Under the pieces are notes generated by a model. That model had not been told where the DNA came from and searched no databases. It saw only the letters and a list, made by a program, of their open reading frames with translations. A stretch of 64,000 nucleotides of DNA from Marispirochaeta sp964554875 (GTDB lineage: Bacteria > Spirochaetota > Spirochaetia > JC444 > Marispirochaetaceae): NCBI GenBank assembly GCA_964554875.1, contig CAZKQJ010000011.1, positions 1 to 64,000 of the forward strand, given 5' to 3'. Below, one piece after another: positions 35,999-43,678 of the stretch (position 1 is the first letter of the stretch; every line of letters starts with the position of its first letter). Position numbers and translations under genes: made by a program.

Positions 35999-37795
35999 CT
36001 ATACAATATCATCCGGGCTTATACCGGGATGATCAGTAAGATGCAGAAGGTGGTTGATTCTTTCCAGGGGGGATATCCATTCCCGGAAAAGCATTGTAAA
36101 ACTGCCGTACTCTGTTTCCAGTAAAACAGGCTGATTCAGGCAGTTTTCGATTGGACCCGTAAGGGAAGGAAAAAACTCTTCACGAAGCGGGGTAAAACGT
36201 AAGCCCGATTCGGTAAAGCTTACCTCTGCGATTCTCTCGGGAACTTTAATCAGAAAAATCAGGAAGAACGAATTGCCGCCCCCGACGGATCTTTTGTTTT
36301 TCCCTACCCAGCGGATATTGCGGCCGCCATTAAAGGGATTCTGACCGGACAGGCGGAATTCAATGGGGCGGTGTCCCGGTTTCTGGTCCTGCAGAATTGC
36401 AGTCTGGGAGGAAGATATCTGAGAAAGTGGAATTTTCCCTCCCGGGGTATACCTGGAAGCTTCCAGAAGCGAAACCTTTCCTTTGCCCTGCGTGGGAGCT
36501 TTGTTGGCGCCGCCGCTTTCTGCCCGGACCGACAGCTCCCTTCCCGGACCGGAAGCGGCCTGGAGGCTGACACTGGGCTTGCCTGCCCCGGCGTTCTTCT
36601 CAATATGCCGGCTCAAAGGAAAAATAATATAAAACAGAAGGAAATATAGAAGAGCAATTCCCAGAATTGATAAAAGAATGATTTTGATCCATGCAAGATT
36701 AACAGGATTTTTTAACTCAAAAAACAGTTCTCCCCTTCGAGGATAAATACGGAGATCATCGGAGAAAAACAGTTCCACATCCAGCTGGTATTCCCCTGCT
36801 TCAAAGGAATCAGGGAGAGTAAGACGTGCGTTCAAAGTGCCGGAGTCTTTTGCGCCAAGCTTAAGCTGAACAGCTTCGTCGAGTATGTTGATTCCACGGG
36901 TCTTTATCTGGTTGAGTTTGATGAGAATAGAGCTGTCGACGAAATTCGTTATCTCGAAGGGTGCCCTGAAACTCCTTCCTACGGTTCCGAGATTATCCGG
37001 GAATTGAAGATGCGGTGCCCCTGTGGCGGAGTGACTCATTTTCCTGCCGCCTTCGTATTCAATAATATCAACCCCAAGGGCCTCGGAAATGGAGCCGAAG
37101 AGGTCGGAATCGCTCTCGTCGAAGGAATCGGATGTGCCGACTGATGAGTCCACAGAATCTGACGATGTATCTGCGGGTGATGGGGCCCCGTCTGAAGTAT
37201 CGGATTTTCCTTCAAGTCCTGATCCTTCGGAAATTCCAGCTTCCGCGGAAGCCGAGGAAGGATCCCTGGGGAATTGTATGAGACGTACCTGCCAGCCCTC
37301 CCGTTTCATCTCAGTGGCCAGCCTGAATACTTCTTCCCTGTTGCTTTCTCTCCGGGCTGCCGTATCAGCGGGGTAGGAGGTACCGGGAGGAGGGTTATGA
37401 ATTCCGTCGGTAAGGATGAGAATATTCTTGGTGGTGCGAAGGGGAAGCCTGGAAACGTAATCATACAGATATTTCATGGCAAAGAGAAGATCTGTATGAC
37501 GTCCAAGAGGATGCAGAAGCATTATTCTTGCCAGTACGGCCTCCATATCGCTTTCGGAACTTATTACGCGATTAATTTCCCGTTCAGGCGACCCGGCAAA
37601 ACTCAGTAAATGGAAACCGTCTCCTGTCTGCAGGTGTCCGTCAATTAAATCTTTCAGCAGAAAATTGATGGTATCGTCAAAGTAGGGAAACATACTCTGA
37701 GATACATCCAACAGAACAATCATATCCATCGGTTCCGCCGCCAGGCTGAAGGCGGCGAGAACTATGAACACTATGAGGACGGTACGTTTTATCAT
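35999..37795 (-). CDS. Membrane-anchored VWA-domain protein
   Basis: This 598-residue protein has a signal peptide (about 1-20) and then a von Willebrand A domain with a MIDAS motif DVSQS (about 29-33), a downstream Thr in GRHTDLL and ILTDGIHN. A Ser/Asp-rich low-complexity insert (about 185-235), a beta-rich domain, one membrane helix (about 367-392) and a cytosolic part with GRNIRWVGKNKRSVGGG follow. The tail sits on the cytoplasmic side and looks FHA-like, but I am not sure. It begins 6 bases after greA on the same strand. Function is unknown. Confidence 0.82.
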   Translation of the reverse strand: MIKRTVLIVFIVLAAFSLAAEPMDMIVLLDVSQSMFPYFDDTINFLLKDLIDGHLQTGDGFHLLSFAGSPEREINRVISSESDMEAVLARIMLLHPLGRHTDLLFAMKYLYDYVSRLPLRTTKNILILTDGIHNPPPGTSYPADTAARRESNREEVFRLATEMKREGWQVRLIQFPRDPSSASAEAGISEGSGLEGKSDTSDGAPSPADTSSDSVDSSVGTSDSFDESDSDLFGSISEALGVDIIEYEGGRKMSHSATGAPHLQFPDNLGTVGRSFRAPFEITNFVDSSILIKLNQIKTRGINILDEAVQLKLGAKDSGTLNARLTLPDSFEAGEYQLDVELFFSDDLRIYPRRGELFFELKNPVNLAWIKIILLSILGIALLYFLLFYIIFPLSRHIEKNAGAGKPSVSLQAASGPGRELSVRAESGGANKAPTQGKGKVSLLEASRYTPGGKIPLSQISSSQTAILQDQKPGHRPIEFRLSGQNPFNGGRNIRWVGKNKRSVGGGNSFFLIFLIKVPERIAEVSFTESGLRFTPLREEFFPSLTGPIENCLNQPVLLETEYGSFTMLFREWISPLERINHLLHLTDHPGISPDDIV

Positions 37796-37801
37796 AGAGG
37801 G

Positions 37802-40495
37802 TTAAAAATCTCCTTTTACAATACTCTTTACCGTATAATCGTAGTGGTTCTCATTTATAGAGAATTTAATATGCTCACCTTCCTGTAATCCCCACAGCTT
37901 CATACCGAAGGGAGACTGGTAGGATATGACATTATTGTTGGGGTCGGATTCCCAGGGTCCGAAGAAAGCGTAGGTTTCAAGCTTGCCTGTATTGTTGTCA
38001 AGAAGTTCGACCCTGGTTCCGAAGGAGACCTGCTCCGTATCCACCTGGTTTTTATCGAAAATCTGTGCCTTGTCCAGATCATCCTTCAATCTGCTCACAT
38101 TCAAATTCAGGAGTTCCTGCTTTTCCTTGGCTGCTTTATATTCGGCGTTTTCCCTAAGGTCGCCCAGAGCGGAGGCCGTTCCTATCTCCCTGGAGTTCTC
38201 GGGTATCTCGACATCGATAATATGTCGCAGCTCATCCTGCTTTCTCTGGTAACTCGCTGCCGTAACAATGAGTCCCTTTATCTTGACGCGTCCGACTGAA
38301 GCGGCGGGAGCGGGTTCTCCAAAGAACTTGAAATTCGGGAAGCGTTCGATAATCTTGTGCTTCAGTTCAATAGAGATGGAGGGATCCAGATCCTTTACGT
38401 CGGAGACCAGGGTGAAGAGGCGGTGAATGGAATCCTCGTCGGCCCGCATGAGATAATTCTCCAGGCGTTTTTCCTTGAAAAGATAATTCTGGGCCTGGCG
38501 GTTCAGTTTACGATTATTGCTGACATCCCTGCGGTTGGTAATTTCCCGGAAGGTAATGTCCACCAGGTGAATCATGTTGATCAGGATCTTCTCATATTCA
38601 ATACCGTATTCAGCAACACGGGGATCATTTTCAAAATGCTTCGCGAGCCAGATAAAAGCTTCCCGGTTTTCCCGGTATTTTTCCATGATATCGGAGAACA
38701 AAGCCTGGACAAGGTTGTCATGGCCTTCGGCGTATAACTCATCGATGATGTACCTGGAAAGGCTGTTCGGGAATATCTTTACATAGTACTCCGGCCATTC
38801 ATCCAGGGCCTTGAGCTCCGCCAGAAATCTTTTTGCCAGTTCCGCGTCTTCTATTTTTCCAAAGAGGCCCATGATATCATCGGTATCTTCTATCAATTCT
38901 TCAAAAGTGATTCCCAGGCCAGGATTGAGATAGGGATAGTCTTCAACAATCTGTTCAACCAGCAGAAAGCTGCCCACTACCTGTTCGTTGACGCTGGCAT
39001 AGGCTTTGAGGATGTTTACAAAGTAGGAAAACATCTCGGAAAAATACTCGGACTCCGGCTTGGCACTCCCGAGAAAATCCCGCAGGGCAGCAACCTTGGC
39101 GAAAAAGCTCTTTACCGCCTTAAATCGGTTAAAAGCCTTCTCTTCCACGGAGATGGGCTGTTCCCGAACGACAAAGACATCGATCTTGTCAGGCAGATTT
39201 CCGAAGGACGTGTCTTCCTTGAGTTTCTTGCGAGCGTTGGTACTCCAGGATGACCATTCGCTGGGAGTCAGGATCGAAGGCACCAGTTCGGCTTTTATCT
39301 GTTTCATATTGGCCGCGTTGTCGAAGCTTCGTATTATGGTTCGCAGCGCCCAGGCGGGATCTTCCTTTACCCTGGTGCGGAGTTCTTCCTTGCTCGTGGT
39401 TACCTTCAAAACCCAGATATGGTCTCTCTGAAGGGAAGAGAGTGCATTTACCGCCATCTTCAACGACATGGAATGGCCGCGTTTTCTGGTAAAGTCGATT
39501 GTTATATCATCACCATCGATGGACCGGATACGTCCGATGCCCCATGAACGATGACAGACAAAATTGCCGGAGTCAAAGGAGATGTGTTTTTCGAAGTCCG
39601 CAATGGCGTCGTGAACATTCCTCCAGCTCTGGGTCAGGTTCGAAATCCGGATGTATTCAGCAAGCTGGCTGTGATCTTTGTGTTTCTGTCGATAACACTC
39701 GGTAATCTCTTTTCTGGCCCAGACGTTCTTTGGATCGTAATCGAGAATACGCTTCAGAATATCGATTGATTTGTCCCAGTCTGCCGCATCCTTGTAATAG
39801 CCGTACAGGTTTTCCAGGAGCTGGGATGCCCGTTCAGGGCTTATCATTTTTTCTATTTTCTTATCGACATTAAAGAAGAAGTCTGTTTCTTCAGGACAGT
39901 ATTCCACCAGCTTGTCCCAGATCTCCTTGATGTTGGTGAACATCTTCTTGTTGATATACCGATGGATCGCCTTCTTGTAGTAGTCGATCGCTCCTTCTAT
40001 ATCCTTTTCTTCTTCCCGGAATTCAGCAAGCTGCCGCACAATATCGGCTTCTTCGTAGTCAACCTTGATCAGGCGTTCCCAGATCTCGATCTTGTTTTCG
40101 TCTTCGTTTTTGTTGTCATAACAGTCTGCCAGGGTTCTGAGGGCGAACTTGTTCTCCCCGAACTCAAGGATGCGCCTGCACAGGTATTCGACGATATTCC
40201 ATTTGCGGTTGTCGGTGAAGATATTTATAATCATCACGAGGTTTGTATCATCAACAAGCTGACGCCGCAGGGCGAGAATCCCTGCTATATAAAGGGCAAT
40301 GATACTGTTTTTTGTGTGCCTAAGATGTTCTTCACATATTTCACGCACCTCATCTTCACTGCCGTCATCGACTACATCGGCAATAACTGCGTCCAGTTCC
40401 TGGAAGTTATTTATTCCATAGCTGTTTAAGGTAGCCCGGGTCCATTTTTCTTCATTTAACAGCTCGCTCACAGCCTTTACGCTTTGGGTAGACAT
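37802..40495 (-). CDS. greA: Giant GreA-type transcription elongation factor
   Basis: The C-terminal ~165 residues (about 733-897) are a complete GreA: coiled-coil tip with the catalytic acidic residues in GDLRENAEYKAAKE, then the FKBP-like domain (VSFGTRVELLDNNTGK, SPFGMKLWGLQEGE). These rescue backtracked RNA polymerase by transcript cleavage. The other 730 residues are a TPR-like helical array (about 60-290) and an SH3-like module VCHRSWGIGRIRSIDGDDI (about 312-330) that resembles the polymerase-interacting domain of Mfd/CarD. Such ~900-residue GreA proteins are known from Treponema and Borrelia. It lies in an operon between the TPR gene and the VWA gene. Confidence 0.92.
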   Translation of the reverse strand: MSTQSVKAVSELLNEEKWTRATLNSYGINNFQELDAVIADVVDDGSEDEVREICEEHLRHTKNSIIALYIAGILALRRQLVDDTNLVMIINIFTDNRKWNIVEYLCRRILEFGENKFALRTLADCYDNKNEDENKIEIWERLIKVDYEEADIVRQLAEFREEEKDIEGAIDYYKKAIHRYINKKMFTNIKEIWDKLVEYCPEETDFFFNVDKKIEKMISPERASQLLENLYGYYKDAADWDKSIDILKRILDYDPKNVWARKEITECYRQKHKDHSQLAEYIRISNLTQSWRNVHDAIADFEKHISFDSGNFVCHRSWGIGRIRSIDGDDITIDFTRKRGHSMSLKMAVNALSSLQRDHIWVLKVTTSKEELRTRVKEDPAWALRTIIRSFDNAANMKQIKAELVPSILTPSEWSSWSTNARKKLKEDTSFGNLPDKIDVFVVREQPISVEEKAFNRFKAVKSFFAKVAALRDFLGSAKPESEYFSEMFSYFVNILKAYASVNEQVVGSFLLVEQIVEDYPYLNPGLGITFEELIEDTDDIMGLFGKIEDAELAKRFLAELKALDEWPEYYVKIFPNSLSRYIIDELYAEGHDNLVQALFSDIMEKYRENREAFIWLAKHFENDPRVAEYGIEYEKILINMIHLVDITFREITNRRDVSNNRKLNRQAQNYLFKEKRLENYLMRADEDSIHRLFTLVSDVKDLDPSISIELKHKIIERFPNFKFFGEPAPAASVGRVKIKGLIVTAASYQRKQDELRHIIDVEIPENSREIGTASALGDLRENAEYKAAKEKQELLNLNVSRLKDDLDKAQIFDKNQVDTEQVSFGTRVELLDNNTGKLETYAFFGPWESDPNNNVISYQSPFGMKLWGLQEGEHIKFSINENHYDYTVKSIVKGDF

Positions 40496-40510
40496 CTTTC
40501 AAACTCCATT

Positions 40511-41458
40511 CTAGTTTGCATATAATTCGTAGACTTGCTGGTCTAATGCCTTAATTTTCTCAAGGACTTCGTCTATTTTAGAACGGGAATCCCTGATATT
40601 AACATAATGATCGATCAGCCAGAAATACCGGTTAATGAGTCGAGGAACGAGGATCTCGTTTTCCGGCTCCTCCATAACCCGCTTTTCCAGCGAGAAAATA
40701 CCCTGGCGCAGTTTACCGAGTTCCAGGGGCCTGAGCTCCCGCTTTACCGAAAACACGCCGTAGATAACCCCGAAGACGGGTATCCACTCCTGCGCCACCG
40801 GGGGCGGATAGTTTTTTTTGACCACCTCGTCGATGAGGCGGCGAATCAACAGGGATTCAAGACTCTGCAGGTCAATCCCCTGGGGATCAATATAAAAGGC
40901 CTCCCTAAAGAAGACCTTTGATACCCTTACCTCGTTCAGGAACGCGTAACAGTCTGCCAGTTCAGCAAGATATCCGGCGTTCTCTCCATCTTTAGCGGAG
41001 GCGAGTTCAAGATATTCTGCTGCGTTCTGATAATCCCCCATTCGTTTCAGACAAAGACCGATTCGATACTGCAGATCGGGGTCGTTGCCGTCGTTGTTCT
41101 GGGCAAATCGTCTGTATGCAGCCAGGGCTGCGCCAAAGATACAATTCCGAAGAGCATACAGGCACTCTTCCACAGCTCCGGGTACGCGGTCCAGAAAAAG
41201 GAGAAACGCCTTCCATTCCCGTAGAAGAAAATCCCCTCTTTCAAAGTCATTTGCCGCTTCATCAACCCTGTCAAAGCGTTCTTTCCAGAAATGGACACAT
41301 TTAAGGGAGGATATAACCTCCTCATCTTCAAAGTCGGTTCGCAGGGCTTCTTCCAGGTTGAGTTCGGCGCCTGCAAAATCTCCATCCCTGGTACGCGTAT
41401 AAGCAGCGGAAAGCAACTCTTTTAACTCTCCGGAGCGGTGCCGTGTGTTGCCGTCCAT
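40511..41458 (-). CDS. TPR-like protein, unknown function
   Basis: This protein of about 315 residues has tetratricopeptide-like helical pairs, for example DLQYRIGLCLKRMGDYQNAAEYLELA and YLAELADCYAFLNEVRVSKVFFREAF. No signal peptide or enzyme motif is seen, so it is probably a cytosolic scaffold. I place the start at the ATG at 41458, because an upstream ATG at 41470 lies inside the TATAAT promoter box and would not be transcribed. The gene is 15 bases upstream of giant greA on the same strand, suggesting a transcription-linked role by association only. Confidence 0.82.
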   Translation of the reverse strand: MDGNTRHRSGELKELLSAAYTRTRDGDFAGAELNLEEALRTDFEDEEVISSLKCVHFWKERFDRVDEAANDFERGDFLLREWKAFLLFLDRVPGAVEECLYALRNCIFGAALAAYRRFAQNNDGNDPDLQYRIGLCLKRMGDYQNAAEYLELASAKDGENAGYLAELADCYAFLNEVRVSKVFFREAFYIDPQGIDLQSLESLLIRRLIDEVVKKNYPPPVAQEWIPVFGVIYGVFSVKRELRPLELGKLRQGIFSLEKRVMEEPENEILVPRLINRYFWLIDHYVNIRDSRSKIDEVLEKIKALDQQVYELYAN

Positions 41459-41468
41459 CAATCCATCC

Positions 41469-41496
41469 ATTATATCATCCTGAGCTTTTTAGTCAA
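41469..41496 (-). promoter_or_regulatory. Near-consensus promoter of the TPR-greA-VWA operon
   Basis: On the minus strand TTGACT (41491-41496) and TATAAT (41469-41474) are 16 bases apart. A start about 7 bases further leaves only a few untranslated bases before the ATG at 41458 and no ribosome site, so the mRNA would be nearly leaderless. Confidence 0.72.
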
Positions 41497-41576
41497 TCAG
41501 CGGACAAAGCCGCAGAGTATACTAGAGGTAGTAATCCTTTGACAAGATAAGAATTACTGCTGTCGTATCTATACGC

Positions 41577-41605
41577 TTGAAATACCTGTCCCGGCAATGT
41601 ATAAA
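41577..41605 (+). promoter_or_regulatory. Promoter of apt
   Basis: TTGAAA (41577-41582) and TATAAA (41600-41605) are 17 bases apart, with a predicted start near 41612 and a ~37-base leader that contains an AAGGAG ribosome site. It is divergent from the greA-operon promoter. Confidence 0.68.
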
Positions 41606-41648
41606 TGATAGCGGCAGAGAGAACAGAAAGGGAAGGAGTAGTACCCCC

Positions 41649-42191
41649 ATGTATAAAGCCGATATCGCCGCTAAACTGGATGCGGTTATCCGTCGGGTTC
41701 CGAATTTTCCGAAACCCGGGGTCCTTTTTTATGATATTACCAGTATTCTTGCAGATCCGGAATCCTTCAGAATGGTAATTGATTCCATGGATCAGAGATA
41801 TCTGAAGGATGATTTTGATGCTGTAGCGGCAATAGAAGCCAGGGGCTTTGTCTTTGCTGCGCCCTTTGCGGTTCACAGAGGATTGCCGCTCATACTGATC
41901 CGAAAAGCGGGAAAACTGCCGGGAGAAACGATAAGCCAGAAAATCAGTCTGGAATACGGAGAAGACGAGCTTCATGTTCACCTGGCGGATGTCCCGGAAA
42001 ACGGCAGGGTCCTGCTGGTGGATGACCTGATAGCAACCGGCGGCACCTTGTCCGGGGCTGCGGCCCTTATACGAAAAGCCGGGGGTGAGGTTAGCGACCT
42101 GTTCGGTGTCGTGGGACTGCCTTTCCTGAACTATGCAGAAAAGCTTCCGGACCTTGAGATTACCACTCTCGTTGATTACCAGGGGGAATAA
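41649..42191 (+). CDS. apt: Adenine phosphoribosyltransferase
   Basis: Apt salvages adenine to AMP using PRPP. The 180-residue protein starts MYKADIAAKLDAVIRRVPNFPKPGVLFYD, the family N-terminus, which fixes the start at the ATG at 41649 (AAGGAG about 11 bases upstream). It has IEARGFVFAAPFA and the PRPP-binding loop VLLVDDLIATGGTLSGA (about 121-137). It is monocistronic; tRNA genes with their own promoter follow. Confidence 0.96.
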   Translation: MYKADIAAKLDAVIRRVPNFPKPGVLFYDITSILADPESFRMVIDSMDQRYLKDDFDAVAAIEARGFVFAAPFAVHRGLPLILIRKAGKLPGETISQKISLEYGEDELHVHLADVPENGRVLLVDDLIATGGTLSGAAALIRKAGGEVSDLFGVVGLPFLNYAEKLPDLEITTLVDYQGE

Positions 42192-42209
42192 GTTTTTAAA
42201 CTGTCTCTA

Positions 42210-42238
42210 TTGACAGTAAACGAAAGATATAGTATTTT
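42210..42238 (+). promoter_or_regulatory. Promoter of the tRNA-Gln/tRNA-Glu pair
   Basis: A consensus TTGACA (42210-42215) and TATTTT (42233-42238) are separated by 17 bases, about 15 bases before the first mature tRNA. Confidence 0.72.
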
Positions 42239-42253
42239 TCCGCCCAAGAACAA

Positions 42254-42324
42254 AGCCCGATGGTGTAACGGTAGCACAGCAGATTCTGGTTCTGTTTGTG
42301 AGGGTTCAAATCCTTCTCGGGCTG
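42254..42324 (+). tRNA. tRNA-Gln (anticodon CTG)
   Basis: The 71-base cloverleaf has acceptor AGCCCGA / TCGGGCT with discriminator G, D-arm GTGT...GCAC, anticodon stem GCAGA / TCTGT with loop TTCTGGT (anticodon CTG, reading CAG), and T-arm GAGGG TTCAAAT CCTTC. CCA is not encoded. It is six bases upstream of tRNA-Glu in the same transcript. Confidence 0.95.
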
Positions 42325-42330
42325 CTTAGT

Positions 42331-42402
42331 GGTCCCTTCGTCTATCGGCTAGGACAGGAGATTCTCATTCTTCAAAGAGGGGTTCGATTCCCCTAGGGAC
42401 TA
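42331..42402 (+). tRNA. tRNA-Glu (anticodon CTC)
   Basis: The acceptor GGTCCCT pairs with AGGGACT (first pair G-T), followed by discriminator A. The anticodon stem GGAGA / TCTTC encloses TTCTCAT (anticodon CTC, reading GAG), and the T-arm is AGGGG TTCGATT CCCCT. CCA is not encoded. Confidence 0.95.
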
Positions 42403-42404
42403 AT

Positions 42405-42430
42405 AAGCCGGCAACGTGCCGGCTTTTTTT
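42405..42430 (+). terminator. Terminator of the tRNA transcript
   Basis: A 9-bp stem AAGCCGGCA / TGCCGGCTT (42405-42413 and 42417-42425) with a 3-base loop runs into T residues, two bases after tRNA-Glu. Confidence 0.88.
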
Positions 42431-42440
42431 TAAAACCTTG

Positions 42441-42479
42441 AATGTATATTTATGCAGTTTGGTTGCATAAGTATCCATC
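42441..42479 (+). promoter_or_regulatory. Candidate tandem ARG boxes (ArgR operator) before carAB
   Basis: AATGTATATTTATGCAGT (42441-42458) agrees with the ARG-box consensus wnTGAATwwwwATTCAnw at all but two defined positions. A weaker copy GTTGCATAAGTATCCATC (42462-42479) follows after exactly 3 bases, the spacing of paired ARG boxes in enterobacteria. The pair lies 24 bases before the carA GTG. An argR gene is not in the window, so the regulator is inferred. Confidence 0.5.
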
Positions 42480-42502
42480 TTCTTGTCTCAAGGAGGTCGA
42501 AA

Positions 42503-43678
42503 GTGCGGTCTTTTCTGATACTTGATGACGGTACCAGTTTTTCCGGTTTCTCCTTTGGTGCGCATCCCCCAAAGGTTAATGATCTGCCGGAAATGAGTGA
42601 GTTTTCCAAAGGCGTGGGGGAGGTAGTCTTCAATACCGGAATGACCGGCTATCATGAAATCCTGACCGATCCTTCCTATACCGGACAGATTGTGGTTATG
42701 ACCTATCCGCACATGGGAAACTACGGTACCGATGATTCCTGGTCGGAGAACGGACCGGAGGATCGGCTTTTACCCAGAGTAAAGGCCCAGGGCTTTGTGG
42801 TGCGGGAGTACTATGACGGACCCGTGCCTCCCGGCCGTCTGAGCCTCAGTGAATTCCTGAAAAAGTACGAAACCCCGGGAATCTCAGGACTTGACACCCG
42901 CGCCCTGACCCTTCATCTGCGGGAATACGGCAGCCGGAACGGAATCATAATCAGCCCCGCACAGGGTGACTATTTGAGTGATGAGGAACTGAAAAAGATC
43001 CACAGCTATTTGAACTCCTTTCCCTCCATGGAAGGTCGCAACTGTATTCCCGAAGTAGGCATCACGGAAAAAGAAAACCTGGTAAGCGACGGAGACCTGA
43101 AGCTGATTGCCGTTGACTGCGGGACGAAGGGAAACATCCTGCGGGAGATGAAAAAATTCGGTGTTGGAATAAGCGTTCTTTCCTCCGATGCCACTGCGGA
43201 AGAAATCCTGGAATTGTCTCCCCGGGGGGTTCTCTTTTCCAACGGTCCCGGAGATCCTGCGACTCTTACGGGTCTGATAGGGGAGATAAAAAAACTCGTC
43301 GGAAGGGTACCCCTTTTCGGAATCTGCCTGGGGCATCAGCTGATAGCCAGCGCTCTGGGGGCCAGGACACGTAAGATGAAGTTCGGTCACCACGGCTGCA
43401 ACAACCCGGTCCGGGACGAGCTGACCGGGCGTGTGGCGGTTACCAGTCAGAACCACGGCTTTGATGTGGACGAGGAGTCTCTGTCCGGAGATACGAAGGT
43501 CTGGTTCCGAAACGCAAACGACGGGACGATAGAAGGCATCATCGATGACGGCAAGCGGATCTATACCAGTCAGTTCCATCCGGAGGCCGCGCCGGGTCCC
43601 CATGATTCCCTGTGGATTTTCCAGCGCTTTTATGACGAAATGCAACGTTTTGAAAAAGAAAGCGGAGGAGATGTGTAA
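42503..43678 (+). CDS. carA: Carbamoyl-phosphate synthase small subunit
   Basis: CarA supplies ammonia from glutamine to CarB for arginine and pyrimidine synthesis. The 391-residue protein has the N-terminal CPSase small domain (GEVVFNTGMTGYHEILTDPSY) and a class I glutamine amidotransferase with nucleophile Cys in FGICLGHQL (about 273-281) and His/Glu in QFHPEA. The start is the GTG at 42503 with AAGGAGG 6 bases upstream. The longer in-frame reading from 42452 would cross the candidate operator. It overlaps carB by one base (TAATG). Confidence 0.96.
   Translation: MRSFLILDDGTSFSGFSFGAHPPKVNDLPEMSEFSKGVGEVVFNTGMTGYHEILTDPSYTGQIVVMTYPHMGNYGTDDSWSENGPEDRLLPRVKAQGFVVREYYDGPVPPGRLSLSEFLKKYETPGISGLDTRALTLHLREYGSRNGIIISPAQGDYLSDEELKKIHSYLNSFPSMEGRNCIPEVGITEKENLVSDGDLKLIAVDCGTKGNILREMKKFGVGISVLSSDATAEEILELSPRGVLFSNGPGDPATLTGLIGEIKKLVGRVPLFGICLGHQLIASALGARTRKMKFGHHGCNNPVRDELTGRVAVTSQNHGFDVDEESLSGDTKVWFRNANDGTIEGIIDDGKRIYTSQFHPEAAPGPHDSLWIFQRFYDEMQRFEKESGGDV

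Noticed and set aside
41539..41565. TTGACA upstream of apt as the apt promoter.
   Set aside because: No -10 box at acceptable spacing. TTGAAA-N17-TATAAA at 41577-41605 is the better candidate.
42254..42402. Lack of encoded CCA in both tRNAs and ssrA as a sign of decay.
   Set aside because: All stems and loops are intact; bacteria with a CCA-adding enzyme need not encode CCA.
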